The notes below the pieces were generated by a model. The model was not told the origin of the DNA. It ran no database searches and worked only from the letters and a program-made list of their open reading frames with translations. Below are positions 1 through 11,631 of a stretch of DNA of 64,000 nt, piece after piece. The DNA comes from Plasmodium coatneyi (lineage: Eukaryota; Apicomplexa; Aconoidasida; Haemosporida; Plasmodiidae). Both the position numbers and the translations under genes were made by a program. The stretch spans positions 1,550,001 through 1,614,000 of the forward strand of contig NC_033568.1 of NCBI RefSeq assembly GCF_001680005.1. Reading direction: 5' to 3'. Numbering within the stretch: the stretch's first letter is position 1; the number at the start of each line of letters is the position of its first letter.

Positions 1-2
1 AC

Positions 3-2675
3 AAAGTGAATTCAAGTGACAATTATTTCCACCTTTTCAATAAGGAAGAATCGTCAGATATAAAAAAAAAACTGCAGCTTTTTATTAGTACCCATTCTCC
101 TACCATGATTAATATTACCAAAAGGTGGAACTCCTTTTACCTTAACAAGAATAGAATTTCTTCCTTTGTTGAAAAATACAAAGACGTGAATTATTCTTCT
201 GGAGATAACTTAAAGAAGAATGGCAAGGAGAGGTTTATAAGTGAATTTGTGGAAACGTTTTGTGTGATGATAGACGAGGTTAATCCACCCCGTCGTAGCA
301 GAACCAACATGGTGGTTCGCCAACATAGTGAAGGAATGCATCTTCGCAGGGGAGGAACCTCCAGAAAAGCCCTCAGTTGGATGGCGAAGCATGGAAGAGG
401 AAGACCATCCATAACAAAGAAGGAATATGAGGCGGGGAACACACGTTGGCCACACAAACTCAGGAGAGCATACACTACTGCAGATGAAGTTACGGATATG
501 GGTGACAAAAACTGCAATCGTGATAGAAGCGGCAGTTATGGAGATCGCTTTGGAAGAAGCTTCGGGCACTTTGATGAAAAAGCCAGGAGTGTGTCCATGG
601 GAGGGGGCACGCACCATTATACTACCGGTGGGAAGTTCGAATGGAGGGGTGAAACTGCAGAAGAGGGGAAGAACACCTCCAATGCAGAGGATCAACCTGA
701 AGGAAATCCCCCTAGTGAGCACACCAACATGAAGGCGCCCCAAACGACAGACGGGGAAAGCAAGAAAACTCCCCCCTCCGTGGTGGAACCGAACAGGGTA
801 CCCAATTATAGTTCCTCTTCGCAATGGTACAAGGAAGGCATGGGCACTTCGGGGTGCACTGCGGAGGTTATTGCAAAGTTCCTGGGAAGTGTAAACATTA
901 GAAGAAGTAGAATGCTGCTGCGTAAGGGTGGTGGAAGTAGTGGTAGTGACAGTGATGATAGTGTGGGTGCCAGGGAGAGTGACTCTAACCAGGATAGTTG
1001 TGACAGTGATGAGCAGAACACCGAGAGTGAGTCTGCCTACTACGGGGGGAAGAAATATAGCAACAATGGGGAAGGGGTAACCACGAACGGGGAGGACGGA
1101 GGCAAGCGCGGTAAAAAGCACCCCCGTAATCATATTTTTTTAAACAATTTAAACATACTGATAAAGGATTTGAATGAGCTATATGATTATTTGGAGAACT
1201 GCCGGTACGGGGGGGGGACGCGTGCCGATGGTGTGGGGGTGAATAATAGCTTCTTCATCAATGATCCCAAGGGGAGCTACCATAGTGCCTTCGGTAAGGG
1301 GGACAATGGAGGGGGCGAGCCCGAAGCAACAGACGAAGTGCATGATGCGAATCGGGTGCAACACGGAGAAGCAATGAATACAGAATATTTGAATAGGTTA
1401 AAATCGGGGAGGAACTTGTCCAACTTATACAGCATAGGGGCGTCATGCGTAGATGGTGGTACCTACAGCGATGCAGGGAACAGCGAAACGAGCAACGCAT
1501 ACGGAAGGGGGGAGGAGGATTTTTACAACGTGGATATTTCCTCAGTAGATTTGAAAAACTTCTGTTCTGTGTGCTCAGGAATACAATATGATAATTTTGA
1601 AAATCCTTTAAATGAAGGAAAAAATGGAAAATACAAAAGGTTAGAAGTTTTTATGAAAGAAAGTGATTTTTTCTGTAATTGTAATAATATTAATATTTTT
1701 CAAAATGAGAATGGGAACCCTAATGAGGACTTAAAATTTGGCTTCAATGGAGAAATGACTTCAGAAGAATATTACATGTTAAGAAAAAATGATATTGAAA
1801 AAATGAACAGGACTATAGACGAAATTATCTACATGAATCATCAGCAGGGCCTGGGGGGAAGCGCAGGTGAAGGCACAGACGGGGGGTTACCATACGAAAA
1901 TGATGATTATGAGGAGGAAGACGATGATGAGGACGATGAAGCTGATGAGGATGACGACAGCGATGATGAGGATGATGAAGGAAGAACTAAAGTCGCCCTA
2001 AAGACTAGAAGGAAATCCACTAATGTTGGTGAAGGGGTGGGTATAACCACCGGCCCTGGAAGACGAAGAGGACGTGTGGCAAAAATGGAACTGAAAAGTA
2101 AATACATGGGAAGAGGAAAAAATAAAATGTGGGCCAATAACACTGCGGCGAAAGACTTAAGCAACAAAGCAGCAACGAATCGTGAGATAAGAAATATGAG
2201 AAAAAATAAATTTGGAAAATATCATCAACAGACGGAAAAAAAAAACAAAACTGTAAAGTCGTTGGCGTCTCCACAAAATTATGAAATAAAATCTGCAAGA
2301 GTTAAGAAACTAGAAAAGTTTACTAGTGTTGATCAGGAAAATCTGAGAGAAGTTTTTGGACCAACCGGTGTTTCTGGAGTCTATTTTGAAAAAAGCAGAA
2401 GCAGCTGGACAGCCCAGTATAAAGTTAGCGGTGGGAAAAGGAGAGCCAAAAGATTTTTGGTTACCAAAAATATGACTTACGAGGAAATTGAGAACGTCAA
2501 GCAGCAGTGCATTGCTTACAGGAAGCAAATGGAAAAGGAATACATTAAGGAATTCCTTAATGAGGATAAGAAGAAGACCCCGTCCAGTGTCACCAGCCCC
2601 AGCAGTGAGATTGGGCACGTGTCCGTTAAAAAGAACAAGCGGAGGAGGAAGATGAAGAGCTTTTACGACAGCTAA
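3..2675 (+). CDS. AP2-G2: ApiAP2 transcription factor, C-terminal part (probably AP2-G2)
   Basis: The frame is open to the left edge, so the 5' end is missing; no start codon is claimed. About 890 residues are visible. Most is low complexity: Gly/Ser/Asn/Lys-rich stretches and a strongly acidic Glu/Asp run encoded near 1905-1980. A single AP2 DNA-binding domain lies close to the C-terminus (about 2350-2545), recognisable from GVYFEKSRSSWTAQY followed by a basic strand and an amphipathic helix, then a Lys/Arg-rich tail ending at the stop. One C-terminal AP2 domain and the position beside the plasmepsin locus match AP2-G2, a regulator needed for normal gametocyte development. The AP2 domain is seen directly; the specific name is inferred from remembered synteny. 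No intron is needed in the visible part. Confidence 0.85.
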   Translation, partial: KVNSSDNYFHLFNKEESSDIKKKLQLFISTHSPTMINITKRWNSFYLNKNRISSFVEKYKDVNYSSGDNLKKNGKERFISEFVETFCVMIDEVNPPRRSRTNMVVRQHSEGMHLRRGGTSRKALSWMAKHGRGRPSITKKEYEAGNTRWPHKLRRAYTTADEVTDMGDKNCNRDRSGSYGDRFGRSFGHFDEKARSVSMGGGTHHYTTGGKFEWRGETAEEGKNTSNAEDQPEGNPPSEHTNMKAPQTTDGESKKTPPSVVEPNRVPNYSSSSQWYKEGMGTSGCTAEVIAKFLGSVNIRRSRMLLRKGGGSSGSDSDDSVGARESDSNQDSCDSDEQNTESESAYYGGKKYSNNGEGVTTNGEDGGKRGKKHPRNHIFLNNLNILIKDLNELYDYLENCRYGGGTRADGVGVNNSFFINDPKGSYHSAFGKGDNGGGEPEATDEVHDANRVQHGEAMNTEYLNRLKSGRNLSNLYSIGASCVDGGTYSDAGNSETSNAYGRGEEDFYNVDISSVDLKNFCSVCSGIQYDNFENPLNEGKNGKYKRLEVFMKESDFFCNCNNINIFQNENGNPNEDLKFGFNGEMTSEEYYMLRKNDIEKMNRTIDEIIYMNHQQGLGGSAGEGTDGGLPYENDDYEEEDDDEDDEADEDDDSDDEDDEGRTKVALKTRRKSTNVGEGVGITTGPGRRRGRVAKMELKSKYMGRGKNKMWANNTAAKDLSNKAATNREIRNMRKNKFGKYHQQTEKKNKTVKSLASPQNYEIKSARVKKLEKFTSVDQENLREVFGPTGVSGVYFEKSRSSWTAQYKVSGGKRRAKRFLVTKNMTYEEIENVKQQCIAYRKQMEKEYIKEFLNEDKKKTPSSVTSPSSEIGHVSVKKNKRRRKMKSFYDS

Positions 2676-4558
2676 CAGGGGGAGTGGGGCGAAAAAGAAG
2701 TTATTGTATAGTTTCTATTCTTGTATAGTTTCTTTTCCGCCTTTGTTTCCTCCCCGCTAAGCTCCCACCCCCGCGTATGGTGACTTTCGCTCACCATACA
2801 TTGCTTTTTTTTATGTACTGAGGTTACCCTTTTTTAGCCATTTTTTACGGTATTTTTTTTTAATCCCCGCATAGTAGCAAGTGTCATTGTTTTTATTCAT
2901 AACTTCCCCAATGTCCCATCCGCATGCCCAACATGCGTGGTACCTGAGGAGGTCTTCTTGTTACTTGCACGAGGGGAGAAAATTAACTTGGCGCCCGTAG
3001 AGGCCCCTGCATTTTTTTACGCTATAAATATGGTGAACACGTTTGTGGCACCGGCGAGGTAAAACAGTATAACGTTGGTAGGACGCACAGTGCTCCGATT
3101 GGGGAAATGCGTAAAAATTACAGAAAGACAAGGCACGAACGTGCAGAGTACGTCCAGGGAGAGCTGTTTATATACCGTTGGTCTGGTGTTCCCACCCAGA
3201 AAAAAGCGTCACTTCTTAAGTTGCGATGAGTAGCCCTTGTCTTACAACTCAGAGCTGCGTGTCCACCCCTCCAAACTGTTGCGACATTTGACTGGAACAA
3301 CGGCGTATAAAGCACATATATATAGGCAACATTGTAGTGTTTTGTGGAAGTTTCTTTGATTTCTCTGTTTGATATTACTATGGTACAGACGTAGTGCATA
3401 CATATATATGTTGTAATAAAAGCACTTATCATTTATCACTTATCGCTTGTCATTTTCTCTCTACATGTACACTCTTCTCTCCTTATATATAGAACTTCTT
3501 CATGAAAAAGATGGATGGGTCCACACACTTACGAATATATATTATGTATCCGTGCTTAAAGCAAGGAGAGACCGAAAAAAAAAAAAAAAAAGAAAAGAAA
3601 AAAGGAAAAAAAATAAATTGGAATAAATAAGAAAAAAGATAAAATCAGGTATCAAGGAAAAGAAAAAAAAATGGAAGAAATAAATTATATTTACAACAAC
3701 TATATATATAACGGTTGAAAGAGAAAAAAAAAATTGGAACATCATAAAAAGAGATATATATATATTATGTATATATGGCTGTGTTCACTACTCCTAAAGA
3801 ATAAACAATTTCGAGGTCGTTCCATAATGCAGAGTGGAAGACAAATTGCTCTGAAAACGCGTGATAAAACTCTTTAAAAGAAACAACCATAAATGAAGCA
3901 TTAGGATGTATATACACAGATATGTGTGGACGTAAAACACATTCCGCAGTGCCTATGAATACTTTTGTGATTTTTCTTCTTTTTTTTTTCACACGGGAAA
4001 AAAAAAAAAGGTGAACGACAACACACATAAGCACACAAGCTTATTTTCACACGTCTTTTTTTTTTTTATTTACAGTGACAGTTGGGGCGGGGCCGATCAG
4101 GCTGCCGTGCCCGCCGAGTCACTGTAATTGTAAAGGTTATACAAGCCCCTCTATTGGTTATTCCATTGGCTTATCAATAATCAAAATTACTTAAAAGGGT
4201 AGGAAAAAGGCGTAAGGGAGTTAAAGAAAAAAAAAAAAAAAAAAAAAGGAAAATAAAAAACATAAGGATATTACCCCGTCTTTTTTTTTTTTTTTTTAAA
4301 TGGGTGAGCTCCCCTCGGGCAGAGGCTCTGTTCTAATTATATAGCATCAAAACACAGAAATGTGTGTATAACTCCGCTACTTGCCAGTCTCCTGTTTCTC
4401 TCTCTTTCATGTTATTTAACTTCCGTTTGTATGTTTACTCATTGGAGTATGGGCACTATTCGAAGATACTCCAAAGTGATATGCGTGTAGTTACTATGCG
4501 TAATATATTATATTAGCCCCTGGCTTCCTCCACTGGACTCTTCTCTTCAACAATGTGT
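2676..4558. other. Convergent intergenic region, AP2 3' side / plasmepsin IV 3' side
   Basis: The two flanking genes point towards each other, so this holds their 3' UTRs. It is AT-rich with several A or T homopolymers (3575-3595, 4226-4248, 4281-4297). Short ORFs show no family motif or coding composition. The only structured element is the GC-rich hairpin at 4070-4127, listed separately. Confidence 0.7.
4070..4127. other. GC-rich inverted repeat / candidate structured RNA
   Basis: A perfect 10-bp outer stem (TTACAGTGAC at 4070-4079 against 4118-4127) encloses an asymmetric internal loop. A second 6-bp GC-only stem follows (GGCGGG at 4086-4091 against 4110-4115), with a possible 3-bp cap stem (4092-4094/4100-4102). 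It is a sharp GC island in AT-rich DNA, about 430 bases downstream of the plasmepsin IV stop. It could be a 3'UTR element or a small ncRNA on either strand. It matches no RNA family I can name; no box C/D or clear H/ACA signature is visible. Confidence 0.5.
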
Positions 4559-5911
4559 TCAGTTCTTAGCTATGGCAAAACCGACGCTCTCGTTGTCGTA
4601 GTCAAAAACGGTGAAGTATTTTCTCATGAATGGGTCTCCCAAAATGAAGGTGTTCGAATCAATGTCAACTGGAAGCATGGTAATCATGCACAGAGTGTCA
4701 TCCACGTCGAGAAGTGGGTTCATGTAATATTCGGGCTCTAAAGTGTAAGTGTTGTTGGCTGACTTGAATTCAAGGGTTGGCATTTCCTTATTATCACAGG
4801 TAGTTACATAGAATGGCAAGAAGGGAACTTTAATAACACTTAGGTTAGCGAAAAATTTGTTCAGGAATTCTGAAGGGGCGGTAATAGTTGTTGTACCACT
4901 GTCAACGATGACGTTGGCCTTTTCCATAGTTTGCTTTCCAAAATGTACGTCCAAATCAACTTGCCAGTACAAGTCGTGATTTAATTTTTCGTAGGTAATG
5001 TTTCCTTCGTAGAATTTGTCTTCAATTCCACCAATGGTTAGATAACCAGCGTGAACATCATGGATGGGTAGGTAGAAGGTGAACAAGGCATTGTCGATTT
5101 TGTTCTGGTTCTTTAATTCTACAACAATGGGATCAATGGATCCGATGGAAAGATCTTTCCATCCTAAACCTAATATTCCATCAAATTCGACGCTACTGTA
5201 AATGGGTTCTAATTCATCTGTGTCGGTGACTTCAATAAATTTGTATGGCATAGACAGATGTCCCAAAGTTACTAAATCTTTACTGAAGAAACCTTTAACA
5301 GTTCCAGATCCGTACGTGATATCAACTTTAGTTCCATCCTTTTCATACGATTTGGACTTGCTCGAGTCGTACAGGTTTTTCAAGTGGCATCCGAGGGAAG
5401 TACATTTCTTACTTGGGACCCACAAGTTGGCTGAACCAGTGTCAAAAATGAGGGTAAATTTTTGGTGGTTGTCTCCAACTTCTCCTTCTCCATAAAACAT
5501 AATATTTGCTACATCATCTAATTCGATCACATCATTTTCACTTCCTAAATAGTTCTGTTTCATATATCCAGATTTGAAAAAGTTATAGGTCTCCTTGATG
5601 TAATTTTTCAAGTTTTTCTTGGAGATGGTTTTTAATACCTTGTCATAGGGTCTCTCGATTTTAAAAGCTAAAGTTAAATGTTCGGTGTTCTGTACAATTT
5701 TGTTCACATTATAACTTGGGGTAAAAAAATAGGTACTAATTAGAAAGAAGAAAAATATACCCGTCACAAAAACAAACAGAATGAAATAGAGTATTTGGAA
5801 TCTCTTCTGGACTTTAAAATTTTTGATGTTGGTAAATTTCAGATTTTCAAACGCAGCGGAGTTTTTGATAAGCCCGTTTGAGTAGTCTTGTTCTTTCACT
5901 GCTATATCCAT
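4559..5911 (-). CDS. PM4: Plasmepsin IV, food-vacuole aspartic protease
   Basis: A single exon of 450 residues encodes a pepsin-family (A1) zymogen that degrades haemoglobin in the digestive vacuole. The N-terminal pro-part (about 1-123) contains a signal-anchor membrane helix near residues 38-63, as in all vacuolar plasmepsins. The mature enzyme should begin near residue 124. Catalytic motifs are intact: FDTGSANLW with D157 and VDSGTTT with D337, and the flap tyrosine is Y200 in TYGSGT. Cysteine pairs C170/C175 and C372/C408 are in the expected places. Only one such gene lies here, whereas P. falciparum has plasmepsins I, II, III/HAP and IV in tandem; non-Laverania species are known to keep only the PM4 ortholog. 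Upstream is a long AT-rich promoter region. Confidence 0.97.
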   Translation of the reverse strand: MDIAVKEQDYSNGLIKNSAAFENLKFTNIKNFKVQKRFQILYFILFVFVTGIFFFFLISTYFFTPSYNVNKIVQNTEHLTLAFKIERPYDKVLKTISKKNLKNYIKETYNFFKSGYMKQNYLGSENDVIELDDVANIMFYGEGEVGDNHQKFTLIFDTGSANLWVPSKKCTSLGCHLKNLYDSSKSKSYEKDGTKVDITYGSGTVKGFFSKDLVTLGHLSMPYKFIEVTDTDELEPIYSSVEFDGILGLGWKDLSIGSIDPIVVELKNQNKIDNALFTFYLPIHDVHAGYLTIGGIEDKFYEGNITYEKLNHDLYWQVDLDVHFGKQTMEKANVIVDSGTTTITAPSEFLNKFFANLSVIKVPFLPFYVTTCDNKEMPTLEFKSANNTYTLEPEYYMNPLLDVDDTLCMITMLPVDIDSNTFILGDPFMRKYFTVFDYDNESVGFAIAKN

Positions 5912-6747
5912 TTTTACTTAAAGGTATGTGTGCTGGTAATTCTGGACGAGTGTTACGGGGTGGTTAAGGGTGCATGTACTATATGCTTAGGTATTCCTTT
6001 TAAAGCATAAACGGTTTGTTCTGCGGGGGTGACGTAAAAATTAAGAACGTGTGGTTGGAAAAGTTGACAAGGTAGACATCCACACAGTATGGTGGCCCCT
6101 CCCTAGTAATCGAGCAGGGGAAGGCATACAAACGGAGGACAAATCGGATGGATCACAATTTTTGGGGAGACGTGCACTACTTGCAAGGCAAACGAGTATA
6201 TACATAATAAAGTAGCATAAACGTGCGTGAGGCACACTTCCCCTCTCGTAGGGAAAACAAGTCCATACGAGCAAACATGTGAGGCTTTCCGCAAAACGAC
6301 CGATCGAATTGAACCAACCGTTCGGCAGAAATGCTCATCACCCTGGCATGTATATTTACATATATACTTGCGGGAAGGTACGCATAATATTATATAACAC
6401 TGACACAAGGGGTACATCCAATTAGTACATAACCTCGAGTATACAATTTTCGCGCACGCAAGAAGAGATGCCGATAGGGGGGCATGAAATATACATATAT
6501 ACTTCTCACGTGTAAATGCTGAACCGCTCTCGCTCTCTATTTGCTTATTAACATTAACGTTAGCGGAGTTATGTACTTTTTCGGTTAAACTTACTTGGCT
6601 GAAATTCAGTTTTCTAAACGAAATTTCGAACAGAAATGATACCCAGGGAATAAAAAAATTTTGTTAACTCTTACAAAAAATTTGTTTTTAAAGAATTTTT
6701 TTTGAAACCAAAAAAAAAAAGAAAGGAAGTATGAAATATAACCCAAT

Positions 6748-6836
6748 GGGGTGAATGGCCGAAAAGGGTAAATAGCCGAAAAAAGGGGTGAATGGCCGAA
6801 AAGGGTAAATAGCCGAAAAAAGGGGTGAATGGCCGA
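6748..6836. repeat. 37-bp tandem repeat, about 2.4 copies
   Basis: Copies begin at 6748, 6785 and 6822 (partial) with a 37-base period. Each unit is made of two similar half-units, starting GGGGTGAATGGCCGAAAAG and then a GGTAAATAGCCG variant. It is followed by a short ATGA/GAAT microsatellite to about 6865. It lies about 840 bases upstream of the plasmepsin IV start. Confidence 0.9.
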
Positions 6837-7980
6837 ATGAATGAAAAAATGAATGAATAAAAAAGATTAGCGAATGAAGGAAAATATGAATATATTCTTT
6901 TATAGCCGTTTTATGTAGATTTGGAAATGTAAATTAATATAAAATATATTACTCAAAAATTTACAGAAAAATGTTTAGAAAAATAGCAGAAAAAAAACAA
7001 ATTTGTTTTTTATTATTTGCGATTGCGCATGGAAACTTGAGAAAAAAATAAAAAGGTATAAAACATATTTGAGCGTTATATATATACATGCGTGGTTATA
7101 ATTGCCTCCGACTTATTTGCTGTATTATGAGAGTATATAATGGTAATAAGTTCTTTTCTTTATAAATTTATATATAGTAAGGGTAAAATAATGAACATTA
7201 TCTTGTCATATTTTTTGCGATTTCAAGCACCCCATATTATTATTACGCGTGATCCCCTACTTTGGTTTCGGGTTTTACGTAAAATCCGACTTAAATAATG
7301 GAACTGACTAAGCTTTGCATTGCGCGCAAAGAGATATATGTAACGTAACATAACTCTGAAAAAGCTCGAATGTATTTATATATAAAATGTAATATAGATG
7401 TATATATATTATATATGTACTTATCCGTCAAATAGTGCTCTTGTTTGGAAAAAAAAAAGAATAGATGTCAACTTGCAATTTTAACTTGAAAATTTAACTC
7501 TTATAATATATATAATGCGCTATATAGGGAAACGAGGACTGGATTAATTTTTTTTTTTTTTTAATGTACTCTTAATATTATATGAGGGAACCCTCAACTA
7601 CTAGGCTTAACCCATTTCCGCAATTTTCTTTTACGCGGGAAATGCACGCAATATAAAAAGTAAATAATTGCAAAATATTTCCAATTTTGGATGGAACTTT
7701 TTTTTTTTTGTCGTTGTGCCCAATTTACAGAATGACTGTTAGGGCGAATTTATATGTTGAAAAAATTATGTGCCCTTCACGGACCAGTTCCGTGTAACTT
7801 AAACGCGCGGAATTGCCGTCCAAGTTCGCTCCGTGCAGTATAATGCAATTATAACAAGAAATAAAATAAGAGCATGCATGCGGGAAAAAAAAAAGTAAGT
7901 TCCCGGGGGTATATATATATAAATTTTTACCCTAACTAGGTGGTAAAAAAAAAGAGTTAGTAGGGAGAAAAAAAAGTCTA

Positions 7981-8078
7981 GGGGGTCACTTTTAAGTTCA
8001 GCACAAAAAAAAAAAAAAATAAGTTCTGAGGTAGAAAAAAGGCAAAGGGGGTCACTTTTACGTTCAGTGCAAAAAAAA
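7981..8078. repeat. Direct repeat pair, period 66 bp
   Basis: A block beginning GGGGGTCACTTTTA at 7981 recurs at 8047, with three mismatches over about 24 non-homopolymer bases. Each copy is followed by an A-run, and similar A-rich GTAG-containing sequence lies before each. This suggests a diverged local duplication in the plasmepsin IV upstream region. Confidence 0.75.
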
Positions 8079-9214
8079 GGATTATTATTTATTGGTACAA
8101 AATTGCTATTAGGCAGTGGTACGCGTGCGTATTATATGTACGTGTTAATATATATAATTAATACGTACATCCGTTTTCCGTTCTAGTGGCGCTCGAAAAG
8201 CGGAAGGAGGTTTTCCTAATCGCAGGAAAAAAAAAGGTTACGGGGAAAAAAAAGGTGCTCTCGTCTGCCTAAGCTGAGCAGGCTTTTTTTTAATTCACGC
8301 ACGAAAGGTCACCTCTTGGCGCACCTCATCAAGTTCAAAAGAACAGCTATTTTTTCGCTCATCCGGAAATCGGTCTGCGCAGTTGCCTCTAAGCATGCAC
8401 ATACATAAAAATAGTTTGAAAAAAAATCGTGCTTCACTATTTCGTATGCAAATAAAAGGTAAGAAAAAAATAGGAATTTTTGTAAAACACATGCAAATAG
8501 GACGTTCCTAGTAACTGCGCTTCTGCCTACTGTGCAAAGCTTCAATTTGTACCAGTTTGTGTAAATAGATTAACGAAAAACGCATCGTTAATGACAGTTT
8601 TGTTGCATCGTTGATTGGCCCCTTGTGACTATTTCGGAAAAATAAGTCCAGGGTGTCCCCGTCCTTGCCCGTGTCCTCTAACCTTTACACCTGCAAATTT
8701 GAATTTCCGCAAAAGAGTTTTGGAGTGAAAGCGCGTTAGCCAAACTGCATGCCTGAGCCACGGGCGGCGGATGAGCGTCTGTATGTGTGCATTCTTCAGG
8801 GGGCCTTTTTTCACACATCTCTGTACGTACAGCTGTGCATATGCTCATGTGGCATATTGAAATGGCATGCTCATAAGCGGCAGACAAAGCAGCGAAAGGA
8901 ACGAAAGGCAGGGGGAGGGATTACATAACAAATACGCACGAATATAAGAAAAAAAGGTTCGCACGGAAGGTGAAATCACCGTTTCGAAAGATGTGGAGAA
9001 AAGGCCATGGCAACATAAATATGCTCGGCTCCGTTTATACGCAATGAAGAAGCCCCTTTTCGTAAGCGCGTATGTAATATGTACATGTACACATGTGCAC
9101 ACAGTCACGCACTTGCGCTTGGGGGCATTCCTTACCTCCCCCCGCAGCATATGGCAACAACGCACATTTGCGTACGTTACGCATTTCGCTTATTACCTCC
9201 AAGAAAAGCACCCC

Positions 9215-10890
9215 TCATTTGTTCACGCGCAACTTCTTAAACGTTTTGCAGTGGTTTATTCCATATTCTGTGGAGAAGTACGTACCTGCGGGGGGAGGGA
9301 AAAAAAAAAGGATTTGTTCCAGGTACATATGTACGGGTTGTGCATGTGATAAGTATCTCTGTACAAATCGGTACATATGCAAATTTTTATGTGCACTAAA
9401 ATTGCATATGCTGCTGCAAGTGTGTTGGGTCAATTTTCAGTTCGTTAAGGGGATAAACTGTGGCGCATATCTGTGCAATGCCCCACAGGCCTCCCTTCCG
9501 TTTATCAATTGCAATGATGGAGCAATCCTATTTTGCTTAATTCGTTTGCACATATGGTAATGTGCCCAGGGGATGAACACTTTTTTTATAGATTGTTCAA
9601 AAGAATTTTAGCAACCGATAAGATTGAAATTGGCGCGATGTTCCTGTGCACATGGCTATATGGTTGTCCATCGTTATGCCGATGTGGAGCTACCCCCGCT
9701 GAGCGTTTCCACTCCCCCTCCCCGCTTTACATACCTGTCTCCGCGTCAAACACGCAAGCCAAATCTGGTGACATCAAATGATCGGAGGATGAATTACACG
9801 AATCGGTCATGAAAGTCTGATCTAGGGTGTCGATAAAAGTCCACTTACATCTGTAGTAGGGGTTCTCTTTCTTTTTCTCCTTTTCTTCCTTGGTTATCTT
9901 AAACTTGATAGGAATGTGCAAGAGAGAAATAGGTGCCTTGTCCTTATTCAAGCGAAGATCAAAAGAATAGTCATATTTAATTAGCTGATCTTGAACAATT
10001 AAATAAATTTCTATATCGGTAAGGTTAGGCTTCCTTGCTGTTATGAGGAAATCTTTCTTATATTCCATGGAGGTTGCAATAGGGGAAGAGCTGTGAAACT
10101 CCACATATATGTGTATCTTTGGCGGTATGATAATTAAGGCAGCTGTGTTCTTCTTAAAACCACACAAATGACCTTTGAACACGTTAATAAGTTTAGGCAC
10201 TATCATAGTTCCCCATGAGAAAAAATGTATAAAGTAGTTATACTTCCCACTACTTGAGGGCAGTTTCGGCAATTTCATGATACTGGAATCTTGGTGTTGC
10301 TCATAGGCACCATACAACAAAGCTAAGTTGTTAATAGGATGGCAGCAACAGAACCCGTCAGAATAGTTAATACAACTTACTTTAAATGAATCCGTGTCGT
10401 TCACTTTGCTTATAACTAGACATTTCTCTGGGATAATTCTAATGAATACATTTCCTTGGTTTAGTATAAACACTGTGGGTCTCCATGTCTTGGCTAAAAC
10501 TGGAAGTCGCTCTGAGCTATTCCAAGTAATAATATTCTGTGTTATGGGCAACTTCATTAAGACTTTTTGCTCCCCTTCGATACATACTATGATATCTCTG
10601 CATTTATATACCTTGATGTCATATTTTCCACCCAAGGACGGCTCCAACTCGGGTGGTGGATTTCTGTCATCAAACGATTTTAGTATAACTATTCGATCGT
10701 CATCAAACACCGTTTTTTTAAGGACCAACGGTTTTTCCAGTCCTGACCAGGAGTTCCCATCGAAGAAGTACGTCGGGGAAAATATTTTCGCCTTTTTTTC
10801 GAGGTTGTACTTTTTTGGTTCTTCGTAGCTTTCGAAACTGTACGCAGCTTGGAAGGGTTTGGGCATGACTGGCTCTTGCGTTCTTTCCAT
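9215..10890 (-). CDS. Conserved-looking protein of unknown function, two exons, 408 aa
   Basis: Exon 1 is 10890-9735 and exon 2 is 9285-9215, joined by a 449-base intron with donor CAG/GTATGT and a strong pyrimidine-CAG acceptor. Phase 1 is kept across the junction (1156 + 71 bases = 409 codons). Without splicing the frame would end two codons past the donor. The product has no signal peptide or clear membrane helix. It is rich in beta-strand-like segments, has an internal Cys-rich stretch (GFCCCHP) and a Lys/Glu-rich charged segment near residue 340, and exon 2 adds a basic tail ending KLRVNK. I do not recognise a domain. The position next to plasmepsin IV and the codon use support a real gene. 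Transcription is from the divergent region at 10891-13701. Confidence 0.75.
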
Positions 10891-11600
10891 CTTGGAGGGT
10901 TGCTCTGTTGCGGTGTTGTTGTATGCGGTGTTGCCAATTTCAGATGTTACCGTCCTGTGGCTATGCTACTTGCTCCTTTTGGAACTATTTCCTCTTGCGT
11001 GTAACGATTCGTTTAAGCGATTCTCCGACGTGCAAGTTGGAAAGGAAGTGACCGTTGGACAATTTTAACGAAGGGCTGTGCGCAAAAAAAAAAAATGCAC
11101 ATAGCTGTAATTACGTCAATGAGAGCGTTTACATGGGTATGTATAAGGCGCATAAATTTTTTATTTTTTTGTTTGCTTGAAACAAGCTTAAGGAGTACTC
11201 GTTTATTTATTTATTTTATTTTTTTTATTTTTTTAAAGTCTTCTTTTTATGATTTGCTCAGTTTATTTTTTTAAATGTCTTTTTTTTTTATTACTTGTTC
11301 ATAATTTTTTTTTTCTCTTTTTTTTTTTTTTTACACAAACAGCTGTCCATTTAAAGCTAGCTACGTAGCGGATTACCTACACACCTGCATATTTCACCTG
11401 ACTGTACATGCATTTTTAGGAATTTAAAAAAAAAGTTGATCTTTATAATTTTATTTTATTTGTTGTTGTGGAAAACCCAAATGTGAGCCTTTCAGAATGT
11501 GCATTTTGTGATTTGTTTATGGGGCGCTCTCACCTCGGTTGCGCGTTGTGGGTTTTTGACTTTGTTTCTCTTATAAACTCGTTTATATATTTAATTTGCC

Positions 11601-11631
<31 letters not shown>

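Larger units (their letters stand above)
5912..9214. other. Long intergenic region upstream of plasmepsin IV
   Basis: These 3.3 kb separate the end of the unknown gene at 9215-10890 from the plasmepsin IV start, both on the minus strand. The stretch 6400-8300 is very AT-rich, with TA runs and homopolymers; the edges are richer in GC. It holds two repeat blocks listed separately (6748-6836 and 7981-8078). Short ORFs at 8629-9165 look like chance ORFs: repetitive Cys/Tyr/Thr codons from TG/CA-rich DNA and no motif. I see no gene. Confidence 0.6.

Noticed and set aside
210..1133. 307-codon minus-strand ORF opposite the AP2 gene
   Set aside because: Low-complexity Thr/Ile/Ser translation of the antisense of Asn/Gly/Ser codons.
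8629..9560. Several ORFs on both strands downstream of the two-exon unknown gene
   Set aside because: Only 9215-9285 (minus strand) fits as a spliced exon; the others are TG/CA-rich chance frames without motifs.
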